From: Endobugula sp965225895
GTDB lineage: Bacteria > Pseudomonadota > Gammaproteobacteria > Pseudomonadales > Cellvibrionaceae
Assembly: GCA_965225895.1 (NCBI GenBank)
Contig: CBDDBR010000011.1
Location: forward strand, 186,001 to 250,000
Direction of reading: 5' to 3'
DNA length: 64,000 nt
Below, in pieces: positions 8,374 through 16,968 of the stretch (its first letter is position 1; the number at the start of each line of letters is the position of its first letter). The position numbers and the translations under genes were made by a program. The notes under the pieces were generated by a model. The model searched no databases and was not told where the DNA came from. It saw only the letters and a program-made list of their open reading frames with translations.

Positions 8374-9057
8374 ATGTCATTAAAAGTGTTTGTGACTGGT
8401 ACTGATACGGGGGTTGGTAAAACATTCGTGAGTGCAGGCATGTTATATAAAGCCGATGCCCAAGGCTTACGTACATCAGCGCTTAAGCCCGTAGCCGCAG
8501 GATGTGAAGACACGGTCAACGGTCTACGCAATGAAGATGCCCTCATTTTGCAGCAAGCTATCAATACCCCTCTTTCTTATGAGCAAATTAATCCTATTGC
8601 CTTGTCTGCGGCAATGGCGCCACATGTAGCGGCAGAGCAAGAAGGGCGTCGTATTACAGTGAGTCGCTTAGAAGGATTTTGTCGTGGCGTACTCATGCAG
8701 CGCAGTGATTTCACAGTGATAGAAGGTGCTGGAGGTTGGCGTGTGCCAATCAATACGCGAGAAACCTTGGCGGATCTTGCCCAAGCCCTAGCGCTGCCTG
8801 TTGTGATGGTGGTGGGTATGCGTTTAGGCTGTATTAATCATGCATTGTTAACCGCAGAAGCGATTCGGCGAGATGGTTTGTCACTAGCGGGTTGGGTGTC
8901 GAATCATATTGACCCCGATATGCCCGCTTATCTGGAATCTCGAACTGCGTTAGAGCAGTCGTTACCCGCACCTTGTTTAGGCCATATACCCTATATGCCT
9001 AATGCCCAGCCTATTGATATTCAAAAGTACCTAGATATAGATAAATTGCAGCCTTAA
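8374..9057 (+). CDS. bioD: Dethiobiotin synthetase
   Basis: BioD uses ATP and CO2 to close the ureido ring of 7,8-diaminononanoate, giving dethiobiotin for BioB. The P-loop GTDTGVGKT is at residues 9-17, ALKPVAAGCE carries the substrate-contacting lysine, and VIEGAGGWRVPI is the conserved E-G-A-G-G segment. Length (227 residues) is normal. It lies 86 bases after the CheX-like gene and is cut off from the other bio genes by the signalling cassette. bioA, which would feed it, is not in the window. Confidence 0.96.
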   Translation: MSLKVFVTGTDTGVGKTFVSAGMLYKADAQGLRTSALKPVAAGCEDTVNGLRNEDALILQQAINTPLSYEQINPIALSAAMAPHVAAEQEGRRITVSRLEGFCRGVLMQRSDFTVIEGAGGWRVPINTRETLADLAQALALPVVMVVGMRLGCINHALLTAEAIRRDGLSLAGWVSNHIDPDMPAYLESRTALEQSLPAPCLGHIPYMPNAQPIDIQKYLDIDKLQP

Positions 9058-9201
9058 CAGGTTGTTTACAAATAAATCGTCTTAACAGCTTCTTTTTTTG
9101 AGTGTTTTTTGTACAGCAAAGATTTACACTATATAGGTATTTTTACGGGCTGCTGCAAGGCGCTCTGTTATGTCATTCTCAGTATATGTAGGTGTTTTGT
9201 G

Positions 9202-9459
9202 GTGATTAACACGCATTCAACAATAGGCAATACATTTCAGCAAGGTGTTTCAGGCTTGCACAATAGTACGCGTGCTATTGTGGCGTCAGCTAATGACATT
9301 GTATTGTCGGGTACGCTTGAGCGCGCTCCTACCGCTACCACCGATATAGTGGAGCCATTGGTTAAAATTCAACAGCAGCAACATGTATTTAATGCCTCTG
9401 CGCAAGTCGTAAATATTGAAGATCGAGCATTGGGTGCATTAATCGATATTAAAGCGTAA
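9202..9459 (+). CDS. Small protein resembling joined ends of a flagellar rod/hook protein
   Basis: The likely start is GTG 9202 (85 residues), 7 bases after AGGTG; GTG 9199 is an alternative. The N-terminal part (TFQQGVSGLHNSTRAIVASANDI) resembles the N-terminal helix of FlgG/FlgC-type axial proteins, and the end (NASAQVVNIEDRALGALIDIKA) resembles their C-terminal helix. Almost nothing lies between, so it looks like an axial protein without its body. No flagellar gene is nearby, and the next gene is a SprA-related metalloprotease 63 bases on. Structural role is inference; the resemblance to axial helices is what the sequence shows. Confidence 0.6.
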   Translation: MINTHSTIGNTFQQGVSGLHNSTRAIVASANDIVLSGTLERAPTATTDIVEPLVKIQQQQHVFNASAQVVNIEDRALGALIDIKA

Positions 9460-9522
9460 TTTTTGCTTTGTCGATCACAATAGCATTGCCATATTAACAA
9501 CAAATGAAGAGGTCGACTCTTT

Positions 9523-10386
9523 ATGAATGGAATTAGCTTTACATCTCCCACACTATCTCCCTTTCATAGCATTCATATGATGCCGTCGTCACCTGTGGGT
9601 GAGGAATCGCTCGATATGCCTGCATCTACTCTTAAGCCCGTTGAGCAATTGGGCAGCGTTCATTTAAGACAAGATGTTATGGGTTCTAGAGAGCGGCCTG
9701 CGCATCATGCACAAGACGATGCGCAAGTAAAAAGTGAGGCCTTAGCGATAAAAGAAGAGCGTCAATCGGTTATTGATCAGCAGGTAGTGAAAAAGTTGGC
9801 TACACTAGATAGAGAGGTGCGCAATCACGAATTGGCTCATGCCATTGTGGGCGGTAAGTATGCGGGAGCACCACGCTATGAATATGAGCGTGGCCCTGAT
9901 GGTATTCACTATGCGGTAGCAGGAGAGGTGTCTATCAGTACTAGTGCTGTTAATGGTCATCCTGAAATGACTATTGAAAAAGCGCAAGTTATACGTAAAG
10001 CCGCATTAGCACCAGCCGAACCGTCAGCGCAAGATCGTCGTGTTGCAATGGAGGCTGTGCGAATGGAGGCAGAAGCGCATCTCGAATTACTCACTATCGA
10101 ACAAGAGCAACGCGCTGAAAAATTAGCAGAGAGTGCTGAAAACGAGCGTGTTGCGAAAGAGGAAAATGTTATGTCATTACAAGAGAGTCATGTTGCGCAA
10201 TCATCTATCGATCATTTGATGCATGTAGAAGGTTTGCAAAAAGATGATGCCATGGATGTGATTAATCAGGCCCAAGAAAATGTATTCAATGCTATTCATC
10301 AAGATCTTGCAACACAGTTTGTGACTTTGGGGGGGACACAAAAGGCGTCACATTCGCTTGGTAGTATTATTAATCGCTTGGCTTAA
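9523..10386 (+). CDS. SprA-related putative zinc metalloprotease
   Basis: The 287-residue protein has HELAHA at 102-107, giving zinc ligands H102 and H106 and catalytic E103, within the recognisable segment VRNHELAHAIVGGKYAGAP...Y.RGPDGI.YAV.GEVSI, which matches the SprA-related family of putative metalloproteases. An alanine- and glutamate-rich helical tail follows (about 165-260). No signal peptide is visible, so it is probably cytoplasmic. The N-terminal 90 residues look disordered. Substrate is unknown. The preceding small FlgG-like gene may be a partner. Confidence 0.8.
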   Translation: MNGISFTSPTLSPFHSIHMMPSSPVGEESLDMPASTLKPVEQLGSVHLRQDVMGSRERPAHHAQDDAQVKSEALAIKEERQSVIDQQVVKKLATLDREVRNHELAHAIVGGKYAGAPRYEYERGPDGIHYAVAGEVSISTSAVNGHPEMTIEKAQVIRKAALAPAEPSAQDRRVAMEAVRMEAEAHLELLTIEQEQRAEKLAESAENERVAKEENVMSLQESHVAQSSIDHLMHVEGLQKDDAMDVINQAQENVFNAIHQDLATQFVTLGGTQKASHSLGSIINRLA

Positions 10387-10482
10387 TGATAGGCAGTATT
10401 ACTGCCATCGTTACCTGATTTGACCTTTCCTTTTTTCTATAGCATAGTGAAAATTACACCAATAAAAATAATGTAATTTATC

Positions 10483-10665
10483 ATGACAAGACCCCCTTTA
10501 AATGCCGAAGATCAAGCGCGTGTTGATAGCTACCTTAAAGGCTCTATTCATACCGTAGAACGTAAGCCTTTTCGTCCCTGGTTGTTGCTTGGTGTCATCG
10601 TTATTGTGCTAACTGCGCTGAGTGTATTGAGCTATGGTATCGCATGGTGGCATGGCGTGGTATAG
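10483..10665 (+). CDS. DUF3094 family small membrane protein
   Basis: A 60-residue protein with a polar start (LNAEDQARVDSYL), then VERKPFRPWLLLG and one membrane helix at about 34-56. This is the layout of DUF3094 proteins found in Pseudomonas and relatives. Function is not known. It starts 96 bases after the metalloprotease gene. Confidence 0.75.
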   Translation: MTRPPLNAEDQARVDSYLKGSIHTVERKPFRPWLLLGVIVIVLTALSVLSYGIAWWHGVV

Positions 10666-10748
10666 CGTATTTGGTTGATCGCTTAATTTCTAATATCACT
10701 GTACTTCATACGTATATTCAAACCTAAACACGAATAAGGAGAATCTTT

Positions 10749-11810
10749 ATGAAAAGATGTATTGTTTCTACCATTGTTGGCTTTATGGCCATGATGACGT
10801 TGAGTCATGCGTATGCTGCCGATAAAGTTATTACTTGGCGTTTGGCTGAGACATGGTCAACTAATTTCCCTATTTTTGGTGATGCAACCAAACGTATGGC
10901 GAAAAATATTAAAGAAATGTCAGATGGCCGATTAATTATCAAAATTGATTCGAGTAATAAACATAAATCTGCTTTTGGTATTTTTGATTTTGTCAAAACA
11001 GGGCGATATCAAATGGGGCATTCTGCGTCGTATTATTGGAAAGGAAAAGACATTAACACGTTGTTTTTTACCACCATGCCCTTAGGTATGACAACTCCAG
11101 AGCAATACGCATGGTATTACAATGGCGGTGGTCAAGAATTAGCGGCCAAAGTATATGACAAGTACGGCATTATGTCGTTTCCTGGTGGCAATACAGGCAA
11201 TCAAATGGGGGGATGGTTTAAAAAAGAAATTAAAAGCGTTGATGATTTAAAAGGGCTGAAAATGCGTATCCCTGGTTTTGCGGGTGAAGTACTCGCTAAA
11301 TTAGGCGCTAAACCTACCAATATTGCCCCTGGTGAGCTGTATACCGCATTAGAGCGCAATACTATCGATGCGTTAGAGTGGGTAGGCCCATCATTAGATT
11401 TACGTATGGGGTTTCACAAAATCGCACCTTTTTATTATACGGGATGGCATGAACCTGCAACAGAATTGCAATTTATGATTAATAAAAAAGCCTTCGAAAA
11501 ATTACCTGCTGATCTACAGGCGATTGTTAAAATTGCAGTAAAAGAAGCCGCGTTTCAAATGACGGTGCATTCGTATCATGAAAGTGCGGTGAATTGGGAA
11601 ACCATGAAAACGGAATATCCAACAATTCAAGTAAAATCATTTCCTGAACCTGTGATGGCGGCTTTAAAACAAGCAAATGATACGTTGATTGCTGAATTTG
11701 AGGCAAAAGGCGGATTAACGGCCGAGATTATTGAGTCACAACGAGCATATATGGCTAAATCTCGTCGGTGGACTGAAATTTCAGATAAGGCATATTTAAA
11801 TAATTTATAG
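10749..11810 (+). CDS. TRAP transporter DctP-type substrate-binding protein, without permease genes
   Basis: A 353-residue periplasmic binding protein with a signal peptide ending at SHAYA (about 19-23). The conserved DctP segment MRIPGFAGEVLAKLGAKP...GELYTALERNTIDALEWVGP is present, placing it near the TakP/mannitol-chloroaromatic branch; TakP itself binds 2-oxo acids. It has a strong AAGGAG ribosome site. TRAP binding proteins normally need DctQ and DctM membrane partners, but neither is in the window and a terminator follows at once. It may use a permease elsewhere or present its ligand to a sensor. The ligand cannot be read from sequence. Confidence 0.88.
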   Translation: MKRCIVSTIVGFMAMMTLSHAYAADKVITWRLAETWSTNFPIFGDATKRMAKNIKEMSDGRLIIKIDSSNKHKSAFGIFDFVKTGRYQMGHSASYYWKGKDINTLFFTTMPLGMTTPEQYAWYYNGGGQELAAKVYDKYGIMSFPGGNTGNQMGGWFKKEIKSVDDLKGLKMRIPGFAGEVLAKLGAKPTNIAPGELYTALERNTIDALEWVGPSLDLRMGFHKIAPFYYTGWHEPATELQFMINKKAFEKLPADLQAIVKIAVKEAAFQMTVHSYHESAVNWETMKTEYPTIQVKSFPEPVMAALKQANDTLIAEFEAKGGLTAEIIESQRAYMAKSRRWTEISDKAYLNNL

Positions 11811-11860
11811 CGCTTTTTTATTATACGAAGAGGGTAGCAGAATACCTGTTATGCAGTATC

Positions 11861-11893
11861 AAAAACGAGCCTACAAATAGGCTCGTTTTTTTA
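11861..11893 (+). terminator. Intrinsic terminator after the DctP-type gene
   Basis: ACGAGCCTA (11865-11873) pairs with TAGGCTCGT (11878-11886) around CAAA, followed by a run of T. It ends the DctP-type transcript. Confidence 0.9.
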
Positions 11894-12107
11894 TGCCTAT
11901 TTATTGTTAAAACCATGTTGTGAGCATGGATATACCTGTTATTGTAGAGTCAGCGTTTATAACGCCCGTTTATCATTTACTCATAAAGGCGCATGTTTAT
12001 TTGTAGAGCAAAGTGGTACATTGCTGGTCAATTAAGTGAGTGCTTAACTGCATGTTAAGTGGGTTTCACATTCAAAATAATAAATTGTACAAAATGGATT
12101 ATTGTAT

Positions 12108-13025
12108 ATGCGCTTCGTGTTTTTTTTCTGTCGTATTCTCATTGTATTTCTCGCCCTATCGATCGGTTCTGTATCTGCTAACTCGTCCTCCGAGATAGGC
12201 CTTATTACTGGGCCTAAAGCAGGTACTTATATTCAAATTGCCGAAGATATTGCGCGCTTAGTTCAATCTAAAGGATTGACGGTTACGCTATATGATTCTA
12301 ATGGTTCTTTAGAAAATATAGCGGCTGTTTTTGAACGCCCAGAAGTGCAGTTAGGGCTAGTGCAATCTGATGTGCTGGGTTATCTTCAAGAGTCTCAGAA
12401 TAGAAAGCTGGAACGTGTAGCGCAGCAAGTGGCCATGATGTTCCCGTTATATAATGAAGAAGTTCATTTGCTGGCTAAAAAAGAGATTACTTCTTTGCAC
12501 GATTTGAATCATCGTATAGTCGCTGTAGGAAGCAAGGGCAGTGGTACTAACTTAACCAGTGAACTGTTGTTTGAAATGACCAATGTTTGGCCGCAAAAAA
12601 AGTACCTGCTAGATAATGAGGAGGCGTTACTGTGGCTAGAGCAAGGAAAAGTAGACGCACTGTTTAGTGTGTCGGGTTTTCCTGTGAAATTATTTGAAAA
12701 TATTGATCCGCAACGCTTTCATTTAGTCTCTCTAAAAGAAGAAAGTGTTGGTGGGTATTATATTGGCTCTACTATTCCTGCCGATGTTTATGCTTGGCAG
12801 CCTGAACCCATAGAAACCATAGCCGTGAAAGCGGTGTTGATGACGGCAGGGTTTAATAATGCGTATTGCAAAACGATTGATCAGCTCATGCAGCTTATTC
12901 GCAATAATATTCAATATTTAAAGCGAGAAGGGCATCCAAAATGGAAAGAGGTGAAGTTAGATTATGCATTAAATAACTGGGATCGATACGGTTGCTTGGC
13001 GACATATTCAGAGGGGGGAGAGTAA
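12108..13025 (+). CDS. TAXI family TRAP-type solute-binding protein
   Basis: A 305-residue protein with a hydrophobic signal peptide (residues 1-24, ending GSVSA). IGLITGPKAGTYIQIAEDIA matches the G-x-x-x-G-T-Y start of TAXI binding proteins, and VGSKGSGTNLTSELLF the conserved S-G-S/T segment. No TAXI membrane protein gene is present; instead the stop is 2 bases before the start of a membrane pseudokinase with a periplasmic sensor domain. Tight coupling suggests the binding protein reports ligand to that sensor. I chose ATG 12108; TTG 12102 is an alternative. Confidence 0.85.
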   Translation: MRFVFFFCRILIVFLALSIGSVSANSSSEIGLITGPKAGTYIQIAEDIARLVQSKGLTVTLYDSNGSLENIAAVFERPEVQLGLVQSDVLGYLQESQNRKLERVAQQVAMMFPLYNEEVHLLAKKEITSLHDLNHRIVAVGSKGSGTNLTSELLFEMTNVWPQKKYLLDNEEALLWLEQGKVDALFSVSGFPVKLFENIDPQRFHLVSLKEESVGGYYIGSTIPADVYAWQPEPIETIAVKAVLMTAGFNNAYCKTIDQLMQLIRNNIQYLKREGHPKWKEVKLDYALNNWDRYGCLATYSEGGE

Positions 13026-13027
13026 TA

Positions 13028-15115
13028 ATGAGCTACTTCTCTCGTTTTAAAAAATATAAAGCAATCATGGCTTCTGTGATTGTTTTTATTGTATTGGATA
13101 TCTCTGTTTTGGTATTCAGCTTCTATATTTCTTATCAAATATCACAAAGTACAGCCGAGATTAATTTAGCTGGGCGGCAACGTACATTAAGTCAGCGTAT
13201 AACTAAAAATTTATTAGAGTTTGAACGTGCGTACCACAAAACACGACCGTATGATGCCATCATTAATGATATAGAAATCAGTATGCAGGCGTTTGATCGA
13301 ACCTTGATGGCGTTTGATCAAGGGGGTGATGTCGTGGTTGATGATCGCCTGCTTTACATCAATCCAGTTTCTGATGCCGCAGGGCGCCAAGCGCTTGAAC
13401 AAGCGAAGCCAATGTGGCGCATTTATAAAAATTATACCGCAGATGTGTTAAAAGAGTTTAAAGGCCGAGAAAGTATTGATGAGGATTTGGTAACCATATT
13501 TTTTAGAGAATCCATTGTTAAAGATGTTGTGATTTACACAATGAATAACAATATAGCACTGCTCGACGTGATGAATGACTTGACTCGCTCGGTAGAACGA
13601 GTAGCAGCAGAAAAAACAACAAGCCTAAGGCGCGCGCAAGCGCTAGCCATTGTTGTTGCGATAATAAACTTTTTTGTTATTTTGTTTTTCTCTTTGCGAA
13701 ACTTGAAAAAAAGTGATGATGAATTATGTTTTGCTAATGCAGAAATGGATGTCATGTTGGATACGATTACAGAAGGTGTTTTCTTGTTGGATAACCAGTT
13801 GATGATAAGTGAGCATTACTCTAAAGAAATGGAAGTGATATTCAATGATAGTGATTTAAGTGGTCAATCATTATTGTTAATTTTACAGCGGGCATCAAAT
13901 AACTTTAATCAAGAGGGTGTTGAGAAGTTCTTGTATGCTTTATTTGATAAAAATAAAAAAATTCATGTACTGAATACGCTCAATCCATTACAGGATTTTT
14001 TAGTCTGTATTGATGGGGATGATAAATACTTGCGTTTTTCCTATGCGAGAATAGAAAGTGATTATGAGATTGAACGTGTATTGGTTCGTGTGGCTGATGT
14101 ATCTGACGAAGTGATGCAAGAAGTAGAAATGAAAGAGGATAGAGAGCGCCAATTTAAACATTTGCGTCTTCTCTCTGCGTTAATGAATAGTAATGCAGAT
14201 TTGTTGCCTTTATTTTTTCAAAAAGGGTTTTCGTGTTTTGAGGCCATTAACGTACAGCTCCAGCATTGCCAAAAAAATAAAGTCACTGATGTGGGGCATG
14301 TTGCTGAGTTGATGAATTGCTTTTGTCGAGAAGCGGAGCTTCTTGCTTTAGATGTTTTGGTTGAGCGGGTTAATAATTTTTTACATAAGCTAAGTATATT
14401 TGAAGAAAGAACAAACTATTCAGAAAAGTCATGCGCGGATCTATTATTACAATTAAAGGCGTTGGTCACTTATACGGAGTCAATGTGTGAATTCTCTGGT
14501 GATATATTATCGGTTAGTAAATTGTCTTCGGGTAGTGAGCATAATTTAATGGTGGGTCAGGTAGATAGTTGGCTACACTTGAATGAATTTGCCAGTGATA
14601 TCGCTTTGCAAGCACACAAAAAAGTAGAGGTGATCACCTCAGGTTTGAATGACTGTCTTTTGTCAAAAGATATGATCAGGTTATTAAATTCTATTGTCAT
14701 ACAAGTTTTTTATCACTCCATTACTTTTAGTATAGAGTTGCCAGAGAAAAGGCACTATTTACGTAAAGATAAAATGGGCTTATTAGATGTACGCTTAGCG
14801 AAGCGTGGCAATGGTGGTTATTATCTCACGATTAAAAATGATGGCGCAGGTGTTGATGTTGAGCACTTAAATGATGTGGCTAGTATTGATAGTGGTGTTG
14901 CATCAACAAAGCACATGAAAAAAGAATGGTGTCGCGTATTGTTGCATTCGTTTCGGCCGAACGCAGGTATGTCGCCGTCTTATGTTGGTGAGTTATTGTT
15001 TGGTGATGCGCTTGTGAGTTTAGTTGAAAAATCTAGTATACGGTTTGATGTAAAAAGTGTGCAAAATGAAGGCGGAGTCTTTGAGTTTCTGTTGCCGTCT
15101 ACATTTGATGAATAG
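13028..15115 (+). CDS. Degenerate CheA-like kinase with one PilJ/NarX-type sensor segment (pseudokinase)
   Basis: At 695 residues this is a paralogue of the kinase encoded at 4867-7437. Membrane segments lie at about 12-34 and 204-222; the periplasmic part keeps one sensor signature (NLAGRQRTLSQR, 46-57), and the PAS-like part aligns throughout. The catalytic parts have decayed: the acceptor histidine position reads N430 (LMNCFCREAELLAL), the N-box asparagine reads H563 (FYHSITFSIE), and the glycine-rich lid motif is missing, although NDGAGVD (604-610) remains. Autophosphorylation is therefore unlikely. ATG 13028 follows a GGGGGGAGAG ribosome site. It may be a ligand-responsive partner of the intact kinase. 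Confidence 0.8.
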   Translation: MSYFSRFKKYKAIMASVIVFIVLDISVLVFSFYISYQISQSTAEINLAGRQRTLSQRITKNLLEFERAYHKTRPYDAIINDIEISMQAFDRTLMAFDQGGDVVVDDRLLYINPVSDAAGRQALEQAKPMWRIYKNYTADVLKEFKGRESIDEDLVTIFFRESIVKDVVIYTMNNNIALLDVMNDLTRSVERVAAEKTTSLRRAQALAIVVAIINFFVILFFSLRNLKKSDDELCFANAEMDVMLDTITEGVFLLDNQLMISEHYSKEMEVIFNDSDLSGQSLLLILQRASNNFNQEGVEKFLYALFDKNKKIHVLNTLNPLQDFLVCIDGDDKYLRFSYARIESDYEIERVLVRVADVSDEVMQEVEMKEDRERQFKHLRLLSALMNSNADLLPLFFQKGFSCFEAINVQLQHCQKNKVTDVGHVAELMNCFCREAELLALDVLVERVNNFLHKLSIFEERTNYSEKSCADLLLQLKALVTYTESMCEFSGDILSVSKLSSGSEHNLMVGQVDSWLHLNEFASDIALQAHKKVEVITSGLNDCLLSKDMIRLLNSIVIQVFYHSITFSIELPEKRHYLRKDKMGLLDVRLAKRGNGGYYLTIKNDGAGVDVEHLNDVASIDSGVASTKHMKKEWCRVLLHSFRPNAGMSPSYVGELLFGDALVSLVEKSSIRFDVKSVQNEGGVFEFLLPSTFDE

Positions 15116-15219
15116 TGATATATTTTTTGAGAAAAAAATTATAAAGTGCTAGTGTAGTCTTTTTTTATTGACTGTTTTTAGGTGTTGATGTGTCACTTAT
15201 TTTTTTCTTGGAGTTGTTC

Positions 15220-16956
15220 ATGTTTTTTAAACGGATTTTTTACAAGTGTCGAACTCATGCTGTTATAGGTATTCTCACTACGTTAATTGCGGCGTGTGGT
15301 GGTGGCGGCGGGGGTGACTCAAGTGCGACCTCTAATGCTAGTGCAACAACTACCATATCCACAGGATCTGTGTTCTCTTTGGCTGGCAGTATTATTTCTT
15401 CTGATGGTGTTGCTTGTGCCCCTACAGGAGCAACGGTCACCATTTCAGGCAATGTGTTTTATGAACGCGTCCCTTTTTCAGCCGTTTTAAATAACGGGCT
15501 TGATTATAATAATATTCAAACGCTTCCTATTCGTGCTGTCGATATTCAAGCGTTAGGTGTAGCTGATTGTGTGATGGCTTCATCAGTGACTGATAATGCT
15601 GGTGCTTATACGCTCAATGTTGAACAAAATAGTGCCGTTAAAATTAGGGTGAAGGCAAGAACCGCAAGTACAGCAGGTGCGATATGGGATTTTGAAGTGC
15701 GTGACAATACACGCAGTAATGGTTTGTATGTTTTAGATGGCTCTTCGGTTAATTCTGGCGCGAGTAATTCTATTCGTAATTTGACGGCTGAATCAGGTTG
15801 GACGGGTGCTTCTTATGGTGGTGTTCGTGCTGCAGCCCCGTTTGCTATTCTCGATTCGGTGTATGACTCTCTGCAAACGGTTGTTGCAGCCGATGCTGCT
15901 GTGAATATGGATGATGCGGATATTTTTTGGAGTATAAACAATAGTACTGCTAGTGGTACATTGTCTTTGGGGGAAATTGGCGGCAGTTTTTATTCTAACG
16001 ACCAACTGTATATTTTAGGTAGCGCTAATAGCGATACGGATGAATATGATGCACATGTTGTGATTCATGAATGGGGGCATTACTTTGAAGACAACTTGTC
16101 TCGATCTGATAGTGTTGGAGGCGCGCATACTTTAGACGATAGATTGGATTTTAGGGTGGCGTTATCAGAAGGCTTTGGGAATGCTTTTTCAGGTATAGTT
16201 ACAGGTGATCCGATTTATCGAGATTCTTTTGGCGCTTCTCAATCCAATGATTTTCAAATTAACGTTGAAACAAATGCGTCTGGTGCCGATATTGGTTGGT
16301 TCAGCGAAGAGTCTGTGCAAACTATTTTATATGATATTTTTGATAATGTTGCCGATGCAAATGATGGGGTTAACCTAGGTTTTAACGTGATCTATGATGC
16401 AATGACAAGTGCGACTTATCGTTTGCAGTCTACCTTTACAAGTATTTTTTCTTTAATTACTCAAATTAAAAACGATGCAAGTGTTGGTGCAGCTGTTGAT
16501 GCGGCAATTGACACGTTGGTAGTCTCTCAGGGTATTGACGCTATTACGGATTTTTCGGGTACAGGCGAAACAAATAACGGTGGCGATGCCAATAATTTGC
16601 CCATATATAAAGCGATAACGGACAATGGTGTACCTGTGCAACTATGTAGTGATAATACAAATGGTGAGCAAAATAAGCTGGGTAATCGGCAGTTTTTGGC
16701 ATTGTCAGTACTATCGTCTGGTGCGCATAACATTGTGATTACGCGTGTGTCTGGTTTGGTAACGTCTGACCCTGATGTGGGAGTTTATTTAAATGGTACT
16801 TTAACCGCTGTGGGTCAAAGTACGGTAAATGGTACCGAAACACTGGCAACAAATTTAAATGTTGATGATTATTTATTAGAGGTGCTGGAGTTTTCGAATG
16901 TTGATAACTCGGCGGGTACGGGTGGCGCTGTGTGTTTTAATGTTACAGTATCTTAA
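15220..16956 (+). CDS. Lipoprotein with HEWGH zinc-metalloprotease motif
   Basis: The 578-residue product has a lipoprotein signal with lipid-site C26 (LIAAC) followed by GGGGGG, so it is probably anchored on the outside of a membrane. A beta-rich region that may be carboxypeptidase-regulatory-like spans about 40-150. H-E-W-G-H-Y-F-E-D near residues 290-298 gives HExxH zinc ligands, and LSEGFGNAFSGI about 33 residues on could supply a third acidic ligand. The peptidase family is not certain. ATG 15220 is preceded by GGAG; GTG 15190 is possible. A second lipoprotein follows 12 bases later. Confidence 0.72.
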   Translation: MFFKRIFYKCRTHAVIGILTTLIAACGGGGGGDSSATSNASATTTISTGSVFSLAGSIISSDGVACAPTGATVTISGNVFYERVPFSAVLNNGLDYNNIQTLPIRAVDIQALGVADCVMASSVTDNAGAYTLNVEQNSAVKIRVKARTASTAGAIWDFEVRDNTRSNGLYVLDGSSVNSGASNSIRNLTAESGWTGASYGGVRAAAPFAILDSVYDSLQTVVAADAAVNMDDADIFWSINNSTASGTLSLGEIGGSFYSNDQLYILGSANSDTDEYDAHVVIHEWGHYFEDNLSRSDSVGGAHTLDDRLDFRVALSEGFGNAFSGIVTGDPIYRDSFGASQSNDFQINVETNASGADIGWFSEESVQTILYDIFDNVADANDGVNLGFNVIYDAMTSATYRLQSTFTSIFSLITQIKNDASVGAAVDAAIDTLVVSQGIDAITDFSGTGETNNGGDANNLPIYKAITDNGVPVQLCSDNTNGEQNKLGNRQFLALSVLSSGAHNIVITRVSGLVTSDPDVGVYLNGTLTAVGQSTVNGTETLATNLNVDDYLLEVLEFSNVDNSAGTGGAVCFNVTVS

Positions 16957-16968
16957 TAGGAGGCTATC

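Noticed and set aside
9056..9072. GTTTACAA near the bioD stop as a second BirA half site
   Set aside because: There is no matching inverted half site at 14-16 bases, and it lies downstream of bioD.
13028..15115. Calling the pseudokinase a frameshifted or decaying pseudogene
   Set aside because: The frame is intact over 695 codons with a strong ribosome site, and non-catalytic parts are well kept, so a functional non-catalytic protein is more likely.
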